In this document: positions 1 through 6,616 of the stretch, piece after piece
Layout of the letters: the number at the start of each line of letters is the position of its first letter
How positions within the stretch are numbered: position 1 is the first letter of the stretch
Origin: Oscillospiraceae bacterium
GTDB lineage: Bacteria > Bacillota > Clostridia > Oscillospirales > Oscillospiraceae
Direction: 5' to 3'
Assembly: GCA_016293265.1 (NCBI GenBank)
Contig: JAEDEN010000061.1
Location: 1-9,871, forward strand
DNA length: 9,871 bases
Notes under the pieces: generated by a model
What the model was told of the DNA's origin: nothing
Seen by the model: the letters and a program-made list of their open reading frames with translations, nothing else
The model's database searches: none
Translations under genes and position numbers: made by a program

Positions 1-57
1 AACATCGTTGGCTTCCAGAAGGTTGCCGATGCCATGATGGCTCAGGGCATCTTCTAA
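1..57 (+). CDS. gdhA: Glutamate dehydrogenase, C-terminal end (partial)
   Basis: The first 57 bases encode 18 residues and a TAA stop, ending NIVGFQKVADAMMAQGIF. This matches the C-terminal helix of hexameric NAD(P)-specific glutamate dehydrogenases, which typically end with a phrase like 'ANIAGFVKVADAMMAQG'. The enzyme interconverts glutamate with 2-oxoglutarate and ammonia in the cytosol. Only the tail is present, so cofactor preference and promoter cannot be judged. The gene converges on the minus-strand operon and is followed within 30 bases by a strong hairpin terminator. The call rests on a short but distinctive peptide. Confidence 0.85.
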   Translation, partial: NIVGFQKVADAMMAQGIF

Positions 58-82
58 GAAACACCTTTCCCAGTGTACATGC

Positions 83-114
83 AAAAACCGGGCGGGATTC
101 CCCGCCCGGTTTTT
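83..114. terminator. Bidirectional intrinsic terminator between gdhA and recN
   Basis: A perfect 9-bp GC stem (CCGGGCGGG at 88-96 with CCCGCCCGG at 101-109) closes a 4-nt ATTC loop. It is flanked by five A's on the left (83-87) and five T's on the right (110-114). Read on the plus strand it terminates gdhA. Read on the minus strand the A-tract becomes a U-tract, so it can also end the long operon finishing with recN. It sits 26 bases after the gdhA stop. Confidence 0.93.
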
Positions 115-140
115 ATCTCTCTCCATCTTCCGGCAAATCG

Positions 141-170
141 AGGAGGCGGCCCATGGGCCGCCTCCTTTTC
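141..170 (+). terminator. Second hairpin terminator, plus-strand orientation
   Basis: An 11-bp inverted repeat (GGAGGCGGCCC at 142-152 with GGGCCGCCTCC at 155-165) is followed on the plus strand by TTTTC and further TTTC repeats running toward the recN stop. The perfect match leaves only two bases between the arms, so the innermost pairs must open to form a loop. The T-rich tract lies only on the plus-strand side, so this backs up gdhA termination and blocks read-through into antisense recN. On the minus strand it is a stem without a U-tract, just past the recN stop. Confidence 0.8.
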
Positions 171-179
171 TTTCTTTCT

Positions 180-1859
180 TTATTCCAGTGCGCTGCGGTA
201 GTGCTCCGCCTGATCCAAGAGCTCTCCGGCGCTTTGCAGCAGAGCCTCGGTCACCTGGGTGCCGCCCGTGATGCGGGCAAGCTCCGCCTGGCGCTGGCTG
301 CGGTCCAACTGCACAACGCGGGTATAGGTTCTCCCGCCCTGCTCCCCCTTTTCAACGGAAAAGTGGGTATCCGCCATGGCCGCCAGTTGGGGAAGATGGG
401 TAACGCAAAGCACCTGCTTGCGGCGGCTGACCTGGGCCAGCTTTTCCGCCACCTTCTGGGCGGCCCGGCCGGAGACGCCGGTATCCACCTCATCAAAGAC
501 CAGGGTACCGATGGCCTCCTGCTCCGCCAGCACATTTTTCAGTGCCAGCATGATCCGGGCAAGCTCGCCGCCGGAGGCGATCTTTGCGATGGGCTTCAGA
601 TCCTCTCCGGCATTGGCGGACATGAGAAAGCGGATCACGTCACATCCGTCGGGTGCCGGGTCCTTTGCTCCAAAGTCGATGGCAAAGCGCACCTTTTTCA
701 TATCCAGGTCACGAAGCTCCTTCTGGATGCGTCCCTCCAAAACAGCGGCGGCCTCCCGCCGGGCTCCGGTCAGCAGGGCACCGGCGGAAACGGTCTCCTC
801 CTCCGCCTTTTTCAGCTTCCTTTCCAGTAGCGCCAGCGTATCATCCGCTGTCTCCATGGCATCCAGCTCTGTGCGGCAGCTTTCAAGGTAGTCCAGCATA
901 TCCTCCACAGTGGCGCCATACTTCTTTTTCAGGCGGTAGAGCTGATCGCAGCGGCTTTCCACCGCGTCCAGCTCCGCCGGGGAGAAGTCGAATTCTCCCC
1001 GCTTGTCCCGGATGGTCTCAGCAATATCATAGACTTCACACCGGGCCTGTTCCAGGCGCCGGTAAAGCTCCGCCAGGCCGTCATCCAGGGTACGGATGGA
1101 ATAGAGGGCCCCTTCCGCCTCCCGGATGGCATTGACCGCGCCGCCGGAATCGTCACCGCCGTTGAGGGCATAATCCGCGCCGGAGAGGGCGGAGATATAC
1201 TTTTCACCGTTGCGAAGGAGGTTGCGCCGGGCATTGAGCTCCTCCTCTTCCCCGCTCACCAGCTCCGCCCGCTCCAGTTCGCCGATCTGAAAGCGGAGGC
1301 TGTCCATCCGGCGGGCTTTTTCCGCCTCATCCATCTGCAGGGAACGGATCTTCCCCCGCAATTCACTGAGGGCGTCGTAAGCCGTCCGGTAGGCGGCAAG
1401 AGGCGTTTCCGTCTTCCCGAACCGGTCCAGATAGGCGCCGTGCTGCTCCTCGTCCAGGAGCTGGGCGCCGTCATGCTGGCCGTGGATGTTCAAAAGCTCC
1501 CCGCCGATCCTGCGAAGCTGGGCCACCGTGATGGGACGGCCGTTGGCACGGCAGAAATTCTTGCCGTCGGCCGTCAGCTCGCGCTGCAAAAGCAGCTCCC
1601 CGTTCTCATCCGGCGCCACACCGCACTCCTCAAGGCCAGGCAGGGAAACGCCGGAAAAGGCGGCACTGACAAAGGCCTTGTCGCTGCCGGTGCGGATCAG
1701 GTCCCGGGAGGTACGTCCCCCCAGGACGGCATTCATGGCGTCGATAACGATGGATTTGCCCGCGCCGGTCTCGCCGGTAAGGGCGTTGAAGCCGGGGCGG
1801 AACCGAATGTCCGCCTCCTCGATGACCGCGATATTTTCAATATGAAGGAGTTCCAGCAT
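180..1859 (-). CDS. recN: DNA repair ATPase RecN
   Basis: A 559-residue SMC-like ATPase of the RecN family, which acts early in double-strand-break repair by binding and bridging DNA ends. The Walker A motif GETGAGKS is at residues 29-36. The ABC signature SGGELARIMLAL starts near residue 429, and the Walker B segment TLVFDEVDTGVSG follows near 452, with the family-typical THLPQ histidine near 488. The middle is a long charged region consistent with the RecN coiled coil. Length is normal for the family. The start chosen is the ATG at 1857-1859, because AGAGGGAT lies just upstream; an ATG eight codons earlier lacks a good site and would add residues before the conserved MLELLHIENIAVIEEA. It is the last gene of the operon, 114 bases after argR. 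I saw no Firmicute LexA-box pattern (GAAC-N4-GTTC) in its leader. Confidence 0.97.
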   Translation of the reverse strand: MLELLHIENIAVIEEADIRFRPGFNALTGETGAGKSIVIDAMNAVLGGRTSRDLIRTGSDKAFVSAAFSGVSLPGLEECGVAPDENGELLLQRELTADGKNFCRANGRPITVAQLRRIGGELLNIHGQHDGAQLLDEEQHGAYLDRFGKTETPLAAYRTAYDALSELRGKIRSLQMDEAEKARRMDSLRFQIGELERAELVSGEEEELNARRNLLRNGEKYISALSGADYALNGGDDSGGAVNAIREAEGALYSIRTLDDGLAELYRRLEQARCEVYDIAETIRDKRGEFDFSPAELDAVESRCDQLYRLKKKYGATVEDMLDYLESCRTELDAMETADDTLALLERKLKKAEEETVSAGALLTGARREAAAVLEGRIQKELRDLDMKKVRFAIDFGAKDPAPDGCDVIRFLMSANAGEDLKPIAKIASGGELARIMLALKNVLAEQEAIGTLVFDEVDTGVSGRAAQKVAEKLAQVSRRKQVLCVTHLPQLAAMADTHFSVEKGEQGGRTYTRVVQLDRSQRQAELARITGGTQVTEALLQSAGELLDQAEHYRSALE

Positions 1860-1973
1860 AGCGATCCCTCTTTCCGGCTGCATTCAAAATTTCAAATTCT
1901 GCTCACCGCCATATATGGCGGACGGGCCCCCTCCGGGCATCTTCACCAGCCCGGCGGCTCCCCTGCCAAAATC
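1860..1973 (-). other. argR-recN spacer with a 16-bp perfect palindrome
   Basis: This is the longest untranslated gap downstream of oapA. It contains a perfect 16-bp palindrome, CCGCCATATATGGCGG, at 1906-1921. On the minus strand a GC-rich inverted repeat precedes it (CCGGGC and GCCCGG arms, about 1935-1956). A short AT-rich stretch (1882-1899) with two TTCAAA direct repeats lies between the palindrome and the recN ribosome-binding site. There is no U-tract after the palindrome in either direction, so it is not an intrinsic terminator. It could be an operator or an mRNA processing or stability element. No convincing promoter was found. Confidence 0.5.
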
Positions 1974-2423
1974 TCAGAGCATCTCCTGGATCTCCCGGCA
2001 GAAGCTCTCGGCGGATTCCGTGTCATGCATCACAAGGAAGGCCGTATCGTCACCGGCAAGAGAGCCCACCATATAGCTGATCTCCATGTTGTCAAGGGCC
2101 GAGCAGGCGGCGCTGGCCAGGCCGGGCATGGTCTTGAGCACCACGATGTTCTGGGCGCTGGCGATGCTGGTGATGCTCTCCCGGAAGATGGTGCGCAGTT
2201 TTTCCGCAAAATTCAGCTTGGAACGGTTGCTGGAAACGGCATACTTATAGACGCCGTGGCCCACCGGCTCCTTGATCAGGTGCATCTGCTTGATGTCCCG
2301 GGAGATGGTGGCTTGGGTGCAGCGGATGCCCCGCTGGCACAGGCGGCCCAGGAGCTGCTCCTGGGTCTCGATATTTTCCTGGGAAATGATCTCCAGGATC
2401 ATGGCCTGACGGTCATTTTTCAT
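1974..2423 (-). CDS. argR: Arginine repressor ArgR/AhrC
   Basis: A 149-residue arginine-responsive transcription regulator that forms hexamers and binds ARG boxes when arginine is present. The N-terminal winged helix-turn-helix carries the family recognition motif TQATISRD at residues 36-43. The C-terminal oligomerisation and arginine-binding domain has GSLAGDDTAFLV, with the ligand-binding aspartate pair at 125-126. The ATG at 2421-2423 is preferred over an in-frame ATG 57 bases upstream, because a GGGAGGG site lies just upstream of it and family members begin near this residue. The first 11 bases overlap the end of nadK, implying translational coupling. ArgR beside recN is a conserved Firmicute arrangement. 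Confidence 0.96.
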   Translation of the reverse strand: MKNDRQAMILEIISQENIETQEQLLGRLCQRGIRCTQATISRDIKQMHLIKEPVGHGVYKYAVSSNRSKLNFAEKLRTIFRESITSIASAQNIVVLKTMPGLASAACSALDNMEISYMVGSLAGDDTAFLVMHDTESAESFCREIQEML

Positions 2424-3294
2424 GATTGAACCCTCCCGGAAGCATTTTTTGGGCAAAAATTTCGCAAAAGCTCTTTTCACTCAGCCGCACCAGCCGCGTG
2501 GTATACCTGGAACGGCGTACCAGCACCTGGTCGTCGGAGCGCAGCGCGAAGGCGCGGCTCTCATCCACACAAAGATACACCGGCTTGCGGCCGTTGCGCT
2601 CCAGCTCCACCGTGAGCACATGCTCCGGGGAGAGGACGTAAGAGGAAAAGCGCATATTATGGGTGCAGATGGGACAGACCACCATGGCCTGGGCCACGGG
2701 CTCCACCACAGGGCCGCCGGCGGAAAGGGAATAGGCCGTGGAACCGGTGGGGGTGGAGACAATGACGCCGTCCCCCGCGATATCGGCCAGGTGGCGGCCG
2801 TCAGAGGAGATTTTCAGATGAATGACGTGGGAGATGGGGCCTTCCCGGATGACGGCATCGTTGAGGCCCAGGTTTGTGTAGATCTGGCGGCCGTCCCTGA
2901 GGACGGAGACATCCAGCATCATCCGCTGGTCTACCTGGAAGTCCCAGTCCTTCAGCCTGTAAAGGGCGCCCAGCTCCCCGGCCTCCAGCTCCGCCACGAA
3001 GCCAAGGCCTCCCATGTTGATGCCAAGGATGGGCATCTTGTTCAGCGCCGCAAGCTTTGCAAGATGCAAAATGGTACCGTCGCCGCCAAAGGTGATGAGC
3101 AGGTCCGCATTTTTGATCTCCTGGGGCAGCGGATGGGTCTCATACCTGTCAAAGGCCCCCTCCTTCTGGTCCCGGAAGGGGGAGCAGACCACAGTCTCAA
3201 AGCCGATCTCCCGAAGGATCCTGTCCGCGGCCCGGGTCGTCTTCATGCCCGGGTCCCGGTTGGGGTTGGGGCAGAGGATGATTCGTTTGCTCAT
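2413..3294 (-). CDS. nadK: NAD kinase
   Basis: A 293-residue ATP/polyphosphate-dependent NAD kinase (PpnK family), which phosphorylates NAD at the adenosine 2'-hydroxyl to make NADP in the cytosol. The catalytic GGDGT motif is at residues 70-74. NMGGLGFV follows at 93-100, NDAVIREG at 145-152, and the glycine-rich signature GDGVIVSTPTGSTAYS begins near residue 174. Length and motif order are normal for a bacterial NadK. The ATG at 3292-3294 overlaps the tlyA stop as ATGA and has a GGGGAGGG site about six bases upstream, so translation is probably coupled to tlyA. The 3' end overlaps argR by 11 bases. Confidence 0.97.
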   Translation of the reverse strand: MSKRIILCPNPNRDPGMKTTRAADRILREIGFETVVCSPFRDQKEGAFDRYETHPLPQEIKNADLLITFGGDGTILHLAKLAALNKMPILGINMGGLGFVAELEAGELGALYRLKDWDFQVDQRMMLDVSVLRDGRQIYTNLGLNDAVIREGPISHVIHLKISSDGRHLADIAGDGVIVSTPTGSTAYSLSAGGPVVEPVAQAMVVCPICTHNMRFSSYVLSPEHVLTVELERNGRKPVYLCVDESRAFALRSDDQVLVRRSRYTTRLVRLSEKSFCEIFAQKMLPGGFNHEK

Positions 3295-4112
3295 ATGGTG
3301 CCCTCCCCGTGGTCCTTCAAGGTCTCATGGGAGGCGTCTACCAGGGCTTTCAGGTCGAATTCCCGTTCCACCCACTCTCCCTTTTGGAGATATCCCAGAT
3401 ACTCAATATTCCCCTCGGGGCCGCGGATGGGAGAAAAGGTCATGCCAAGGACGGTAAAGCCGGCCTCCCTGGCATGGACCAGGAAGTTTTCCAACACCTC
3501 CAGATGAACGGCGGGGTCCCGGACAACCCCCTTTTTCCCCACCTTCTCCCGGCCCGCCTCAAACTGGGGCTTCACCAGGCAGCTCACATGGCCGCCGCTG
3601 CGCAAAAGGCCGCACAGAGGGGGCAGGATGAGCTTGAGGGAAATGAAGCTCACGTCCACGGAGGCGAAGTCCAGCTCATCGGGAATCTGCTCATGGGTAA
3701 GATAGCGGGCGTTGGTACGCTCCATGCACACCACCCGCTCATCGCTGCGCAGCTTCCAGGCAAGCTGACCGTAGCCCACATCCACGGCGTAGACCTTGGA
3801 CGCCCCGTTTTGGAGCATACAGTCGGTAAAGCCGCCGGTGGAGGCGCCGATATCGGCGCAGATGCTGCCGGTCAGGTCAATGGGGAAGGTGGCCATGGCT
3901 TTTTCCAGCTTCAATCCCCCCCGGCTCACATATCGGAGGGCACTGCCCCGCACTTCGATGGCGGCATCGTTCAAAACGGCGGTGCCGGGCTTGTCCACCC
4001 GCTGGCCCTCTACAAACACCAGGCCGCTCATGATGGTAGCCTGGGCCTTCTGCCGGGTCTCCTGCAATCCCCGCTCCACCAGGAGTACGTCCAGCCGTGT
4101 TTTATTCGCCAT
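3291..4112 (-). CDS. tlyA: TlyA-family rRNA 2'-O-methyltransferase
   Basis: A 273-residue protein of the TlyA/hemolysin A family (YqxC in Bacillus). Characterised members methylate ribose 2'-hydroxyls in rRNA (C1409 of 16S and/or C1920 of 23S); the old 'hemolysin' label is misleading. An S4 RNA-binding domain covers about residues 5-63. It is followed by an FtsJ-like Rossmann methyltransferase with the SAM loop DIGASTGGFTD at 87-97, SVDVSFISL at 151-159 and KPQFE at 181-185. K68, D153, K181 and E237 are well placed for the K-D-K-E catalytic set of this fold. The ATG has a near-perfect site, GGAGGTGA, seven bases upstream inside the end of dxs, which it overlaps by 11 bases. Which rRNA is modified cannot be decided from sequence alone. 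Confidence 0.95.
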   Translation of the reverse strand: MANKTRLDVLLVERGLQETRQKAQATIMSGLVFVEGQRVDKPGTAVLNDAAIEVRGSALRYVSRGGLKLEKAMATFPIDLTGSICADIGASTGGFTDCMLQNGASKVYAVDVGYGQLAWKLRSDERVVCMERTNARYLTHEQIPDELDFASVDVSFISLKLILPPLCGLLRSGGHVSCLVKPQFEAGREKVGKKGVVRDPAVHLEVLENFLVHAREAGFTVLGMTFSPIRGPEGNIEYLGYLQKGEWVEREFDLKALVDASHETLKDHGEGTI

Positions 4113-5961
4113 GGTCTTTCACCTCCATCAAGGCTGCTGCCACAGAGGCGGCGTCCAGCCCGAACTGTTTCCAAAGCTCCGGCACACTGCCGGCGGGGGC
4201 AAAGGTCTTGCCCAGATTTTTCAAGATAAGCCGCCGGGGGCACCGGCCATGCTTGGCAAGGGTGGCAGCCAGGCGCTGGCCCACACAGCCGGCCACGAAG
4301 GAATCCTCCAGCACCAGGAGGGTCTTTGTCTCCCGGAAGAAGCCCTGGAGCATCCCGTCATCCAGGGGGGAAATCTGGTTGAGCTTGATGACCTCCGCGC
4401 AGATGCCCTGCGCTTCCAGAAGCTCCGCCGCCTTGAGGGCCTCGTTGATCAAAATGCCATAGGAGAGGATGGCCACATCTCCTCCCTCTTTCAGCCGGAC
4501 AATGGGCTCCCCGGAGGTATCCGCCCGGAAGGCGCCCTCGCCTCCCCTGGGATAGCGGATGGCCACAGGCCCTTCGATCTCAAAGAGGGCCTTGCGGGTC
4601 ATGCTGCGCAGCTCGGCGAAATCGGAGGGGCAAAGGACAGTAAAGCCCGGGATCTCCGACAGGAACAGCACATCGAAGCAGCCGTGGTGGGTCTCGCCGT
4701 CGGCGCCCACCAGGCCCGCCCGGTCCACGCCCAAAACCACATGAAGCTGCTCCAGGGCAACATCGTGGATCAGCATATCGTAGCCCCTCTGGAGGAAGGT
4801 GGAATACACTGCAAACACCGGGATCATCCCCTGGCTGGCAAGGCCCGCGGCCATGGAAACGCCGTGGCCCTCGGCGATGGCAACATCGAAAAAGCGCTGG
4901 GGGTATTCCCGGGCGAAGGATGCAAGGCCGGTGCCCTCCGCCATGGCGGCGGTGATGGCGCAGACCTTTTCATTTTCTCCGGCGCACTCCACCAGGGTCC
5001 GGCCAAAGACGGAGGAAAAGCTCTCGCCCTCCCCCTTCAGCCCCCTGCCCGTAACAGGGTCGAAGGGCCCCACGCCGTGATAATGGCCGGGATCCTTTTC
5101 CGCGTAGGCGCATCCCCTGCCCTTTTGCGTCTTGACGTGGACCACCACGGGACAGTTTTGCTCCCTGGCCCAGCGAAGGACGTTGCAGAGCCGGTCCAGG
5201 TCATGGCCGTCCACGGGGCCCAGGTACGTGAAGCCCATGTCCTCGAACAGGGTGCTTTTGGGCAGCAGCGTCTTTTTCAGGAAGATCTTGACCCGGTGGT
5301 TAAAGCGGTAAAGGCCGTTTTCCATGGGGTGTTTCCCGAAAAGCCCCCTGTACCACTTCTTAAAATGGTAATAGGCGGGCTTGGAGCGAAGGGCGGTCAG
5401 ATGGGTGGGCATGGCGCCCACATTGGGGTCGATGGACATCCCGTTGTCATTCAGAATGACGATCAGCGGCTCGCCGGAAGCGCCGGCGTTATTCAGCCCC
5501 TCGTAGGCAAGGCCGCCGGTCAGCGCCCCGTCGCCGATGAGGGCCAGGACGCTGTAATCCTGTTTTTGCAGCGTCCGGGCCCGGGCCATGCCCAGGGCCA
5601 CCGACACGGAGTTGGAGGCGTGGCCCGCAATAAAGGCGTCATGCACGCTCTCATAGGGCTTTGGGAAGCCGGACAAGCCCCCCATCTGGCGGAGGGTGGA
5701 AAACAGCTCCTTCCGCCCGGTGAGGGCCTTATGGACATAGCACTGGTGTCCCACGTCAAAAATCAGGCGGTCCCGGGAGGTATCAAAGACCCTGTGGATG
5801 GCCACCGTCAGCTCCACGGCGCCAAGATTGGAGGCCAGATGCCCACCGGTCCTGGAGACGTTCTTCACCAAAAATTCCCGCAGCTCCTGACAAAGACGGG
5901 GCAGCTCGCTCTCTTTCAGCGCCTTGACGTCAGAGGGGGAATGGATGGTTTCCAATATCAA
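4102..5961 (-). CDS. dxs: 1-deoxy-D-xylulose-5-phosphate synthase
   Basis: A 619-residue thiamine-diphosphate enzyme that condenses pyruvate with glyceraldehyde-3-phosphate to give DXP, the first step of the MEP isoprenoid pathway and a source for thiamine and pyridoxal. Visible motifs are SRTGGHLASNLG with the active-site histidine at 41, the ThDP/Mg motif GDGALTGG at 143-150 with NDN at 171-173, HDAF-AGHASNS near 108, the catalytic glutamate in AEGHGVSMAAG at 364, DRAGLVGADG at 413-422 and IRYPRG at 468-473. AEGHG differs slightly from the commoner AEQHA/AEEHA, but the glutamate is kept. The start is TTG (5959-5961), with AAAGGAG nine bases upstream; no ATG lies nearby. It follows oapA by 38 bases, and its ribosome-binding site can be sequestered in a hairpin. 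Confidence 0.97.
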   Translation of the reverse strand: MILETIHSPSDVKALKESELPRLCQELREFLVKNVSRTGGHLASNLGAVELTVAIHRVFDTSRDRLIFDVGHQCYVHKALTGRKELFSTLRQMGGLSGFPKPYESVHDAFIAGHASNSVSVALGMARARTLQKQDYSVLALIGDGALTGGLAYEGLNNAGASGEPLIVILNDNGMSIDPNVGAMPTHLTALRSKPAYYHFKKWYRGLFGKHPMENGLYRFNHRVKIFLKKTLLPKSTLFEDMGFTYLGPVDGHDLDRLCNVLRWAREQNCPVVVHVKTQKGRGCAYAEKDPGHYHGVGPFDPVTGRGLKGEGESFSSVFGRTLVECAGENEKVCAITAAMAEGTGLASFAREYPQRFFDVAIAEGHGVSMAAGLASQGMIPVFAVYSTFLQRGYDMLIHDVALEQLHVVLGVDRAGLVGADGETHHGCFDVLFLSEIPGFTVLCPSDFAELRSMTRKALFEIEGPVAIRYPRGGEGAFRADTSGEPIVRLKEGGDVAILSYGILINEALKAAELLEAQGICAEVIKLNQISPLDDGMLQGFFRETKTLLVLEDSFVAGCVGQRLAATLAKHGRCPRRLILKNLGKTFAPAGSVPELWKQFGLDAASVAAALMEVKDHGE

Positions 5962-5970
5962 ATCTATCTG

Positions 5971-5994
5971 CTCCTTTCCCGTAAAACGGAAGGA
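5971..5994 (-). promoter_or_regulatory. Hairpin covering the dxs ribosome-binding site
   Basis: In the transcript, UCCUU (5994-5990) can pair with AAGGA (5976-5972), and CCGU (5989-5986) with ACGG (5982-5979). The loop is three U's and there is a two-base bulge (5978-5977). The 3' arm contains the dxs Shine-Dalgarno core AAGGAG. The hairpin begins five bases after the oapA stop codon, so a ribosome finishing oapA would melt it. The pairing is read directly from sequence; coupling of dxs translation to oapA is an inference. Confidence 0.5.
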
Positions 5995-5999
5995 TCCAA

Positions 6000-6554
6000 T
6001 CAGTGGTGGAAAATACTCAGAAGGCGGCCCACAAAAAACACCACCTTCGTGCTGGAACGCATGGCAAAGGCCTTGCCCAGGGCCTTGCCGCCGATGGTAA
6101 AGCCGGAGATCAGCGCCGTGACGCCCACGGAGAGCACCAGCGCCGGAAGATCCGCCGCCGCCTGCAGTCGGACAACGATCACCGCCGCCGTGGTACCGCT
6201 GACGATGCCGCAGATGTCGCCCACCACATCGTTGCAGACGCTGGAGACGGAGCTTGCGCTGCGCAGCAGCTTCAACGCCTCCTTGGCGCCCCTGACCTTG
6301 TGGGCGGCCATGGAGTGGAAGGGTCTGGGGTCTGCGGCGGTGACGGCCACGCCGATGATGTCAAAGACGATGCCCAGCAGGATAAAGGCGAGTAAAATGA
6401 AAAGGGCGACGACCAGGCCCGCATTCCCCAGCACCGATTCCGATGCCAGGCTCAATGCCGCGGACAAAGTCACCGCCATACAAAACACGGTAACCACCCA
6501 GCGGTGCTGGGAGGCTTTCTCGCCCCGCTTTTCTGTTTTGGGGTTCTTTTTCAA
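6000..6554 (-). CDS. oapA: OLE-associated membrane protein OapA
   Basis: A 184-residue integral membrane protein directly downstream of the OLE RNA. A basic N-terminus (about 1-18) precedes hydrophobic segments near 19-40, 44-72, 109-129 and 137-155, and the C-terminal tail is basic. Conserved-looking stretches are DIIGVAVTAAD (65-75), FHSMAAHKVRGAK (79-91) and CNDVVGDICGIVSG (107-120). Such proteins between an OLE RNA and dxs are OapA, which binds OLE RNA and localises it to the membrane in Bacillus halodurans; the RNP is linked to Mg2+ homeostasis and to tolerance of cold and short alcohols. Relatives are sometimes auto-annotated as 'CorB-like Mg/Co transporter', a weak DUF21/CNNM resemblance. 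The start is TTG at 6552-6554, six bases after a perfect GGAGGT; no in-frame ATG competes. Identity rests on gene position plus recalled family features, not an alignment. Confidence 0.88.
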   Translation of the reverse strand: MKKNPKTEKRGEKASQHRWVVTVFCMAVTLSAALSLASESVLGNAGLVVALFILLAFILLGIVFDIIGVAVTAADPRPFHSMAAHKVRGAKEALKLLRSASSVSSVCNDVVGDICGIVSGTTAAVIVVRLQAAADLPALVLSVGVTALISGFTIGGKALGKAFAMRSSTKVVFFVGRLLSIFHH

Positions 6555-6576
6555 GGAACGACCTCCATTGGAAGTT

Positions 6577-6610
6577 CGGGTAACGGAAGAGCTCCCGTTA
6601 CCCGCTTTTT
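6577..6610 (+). terminator. Hairpin between OLE RNA and oapA with a plus-strand T-tract
   Basis: A perfect 10-bp stem (CGGGTAACGG at 6577-6586 with CCGTTACCCG at 6595-6604) closes an 8-base loop and is followed on the plus strand by C and five T's (6606-6610). This is a textbook intrinsic terminator for plus-strand (antisense) transcription heading into the OLE gene. On the sense strand the same hairpin follows an A-rich stretch just 3' of the OLE terminal helix and ends 10 bases before the oapA ribosome-binding site. There it lacks a U-tract, so it more likely marks or protects the 3' end of processed OLE RNA or shields the oapA mRNA 5' end. Confidence 0.6.
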
Positions 6611-6616
6611 ATTGCT

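Noticed and set aside
1882..1899. Possible ARG box (autoregulatory ArgR site) upstream of recN
   Set aside because: The AT-rich stretch has TTCAAA as direct repeats, not the inverted TGAAT/ATTCA halves of an ARG box, and it lies downstream of argR rather than before it.
1860..1930. A separate promoter for recN around the ATATAT core of the palindrome
   Set aside because: No -35-like hexamer is present at a workable distance; the upstream sequence is a G/C run.
153..2429. Plus-strand open frames opposite recN and argR
   Set aside because: They are shadows of well-identified minus-strand genes; one even starts inside the terminator hairpin.
2424..2480. A 19-codon N-terminal extension of ArgR
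   Set aside because: The extension lies wholly within the nadK 3' end, is not seen in ArgR proteins, and a strong GGGAGGG site sits just before the internal ATG at 2421-2423.
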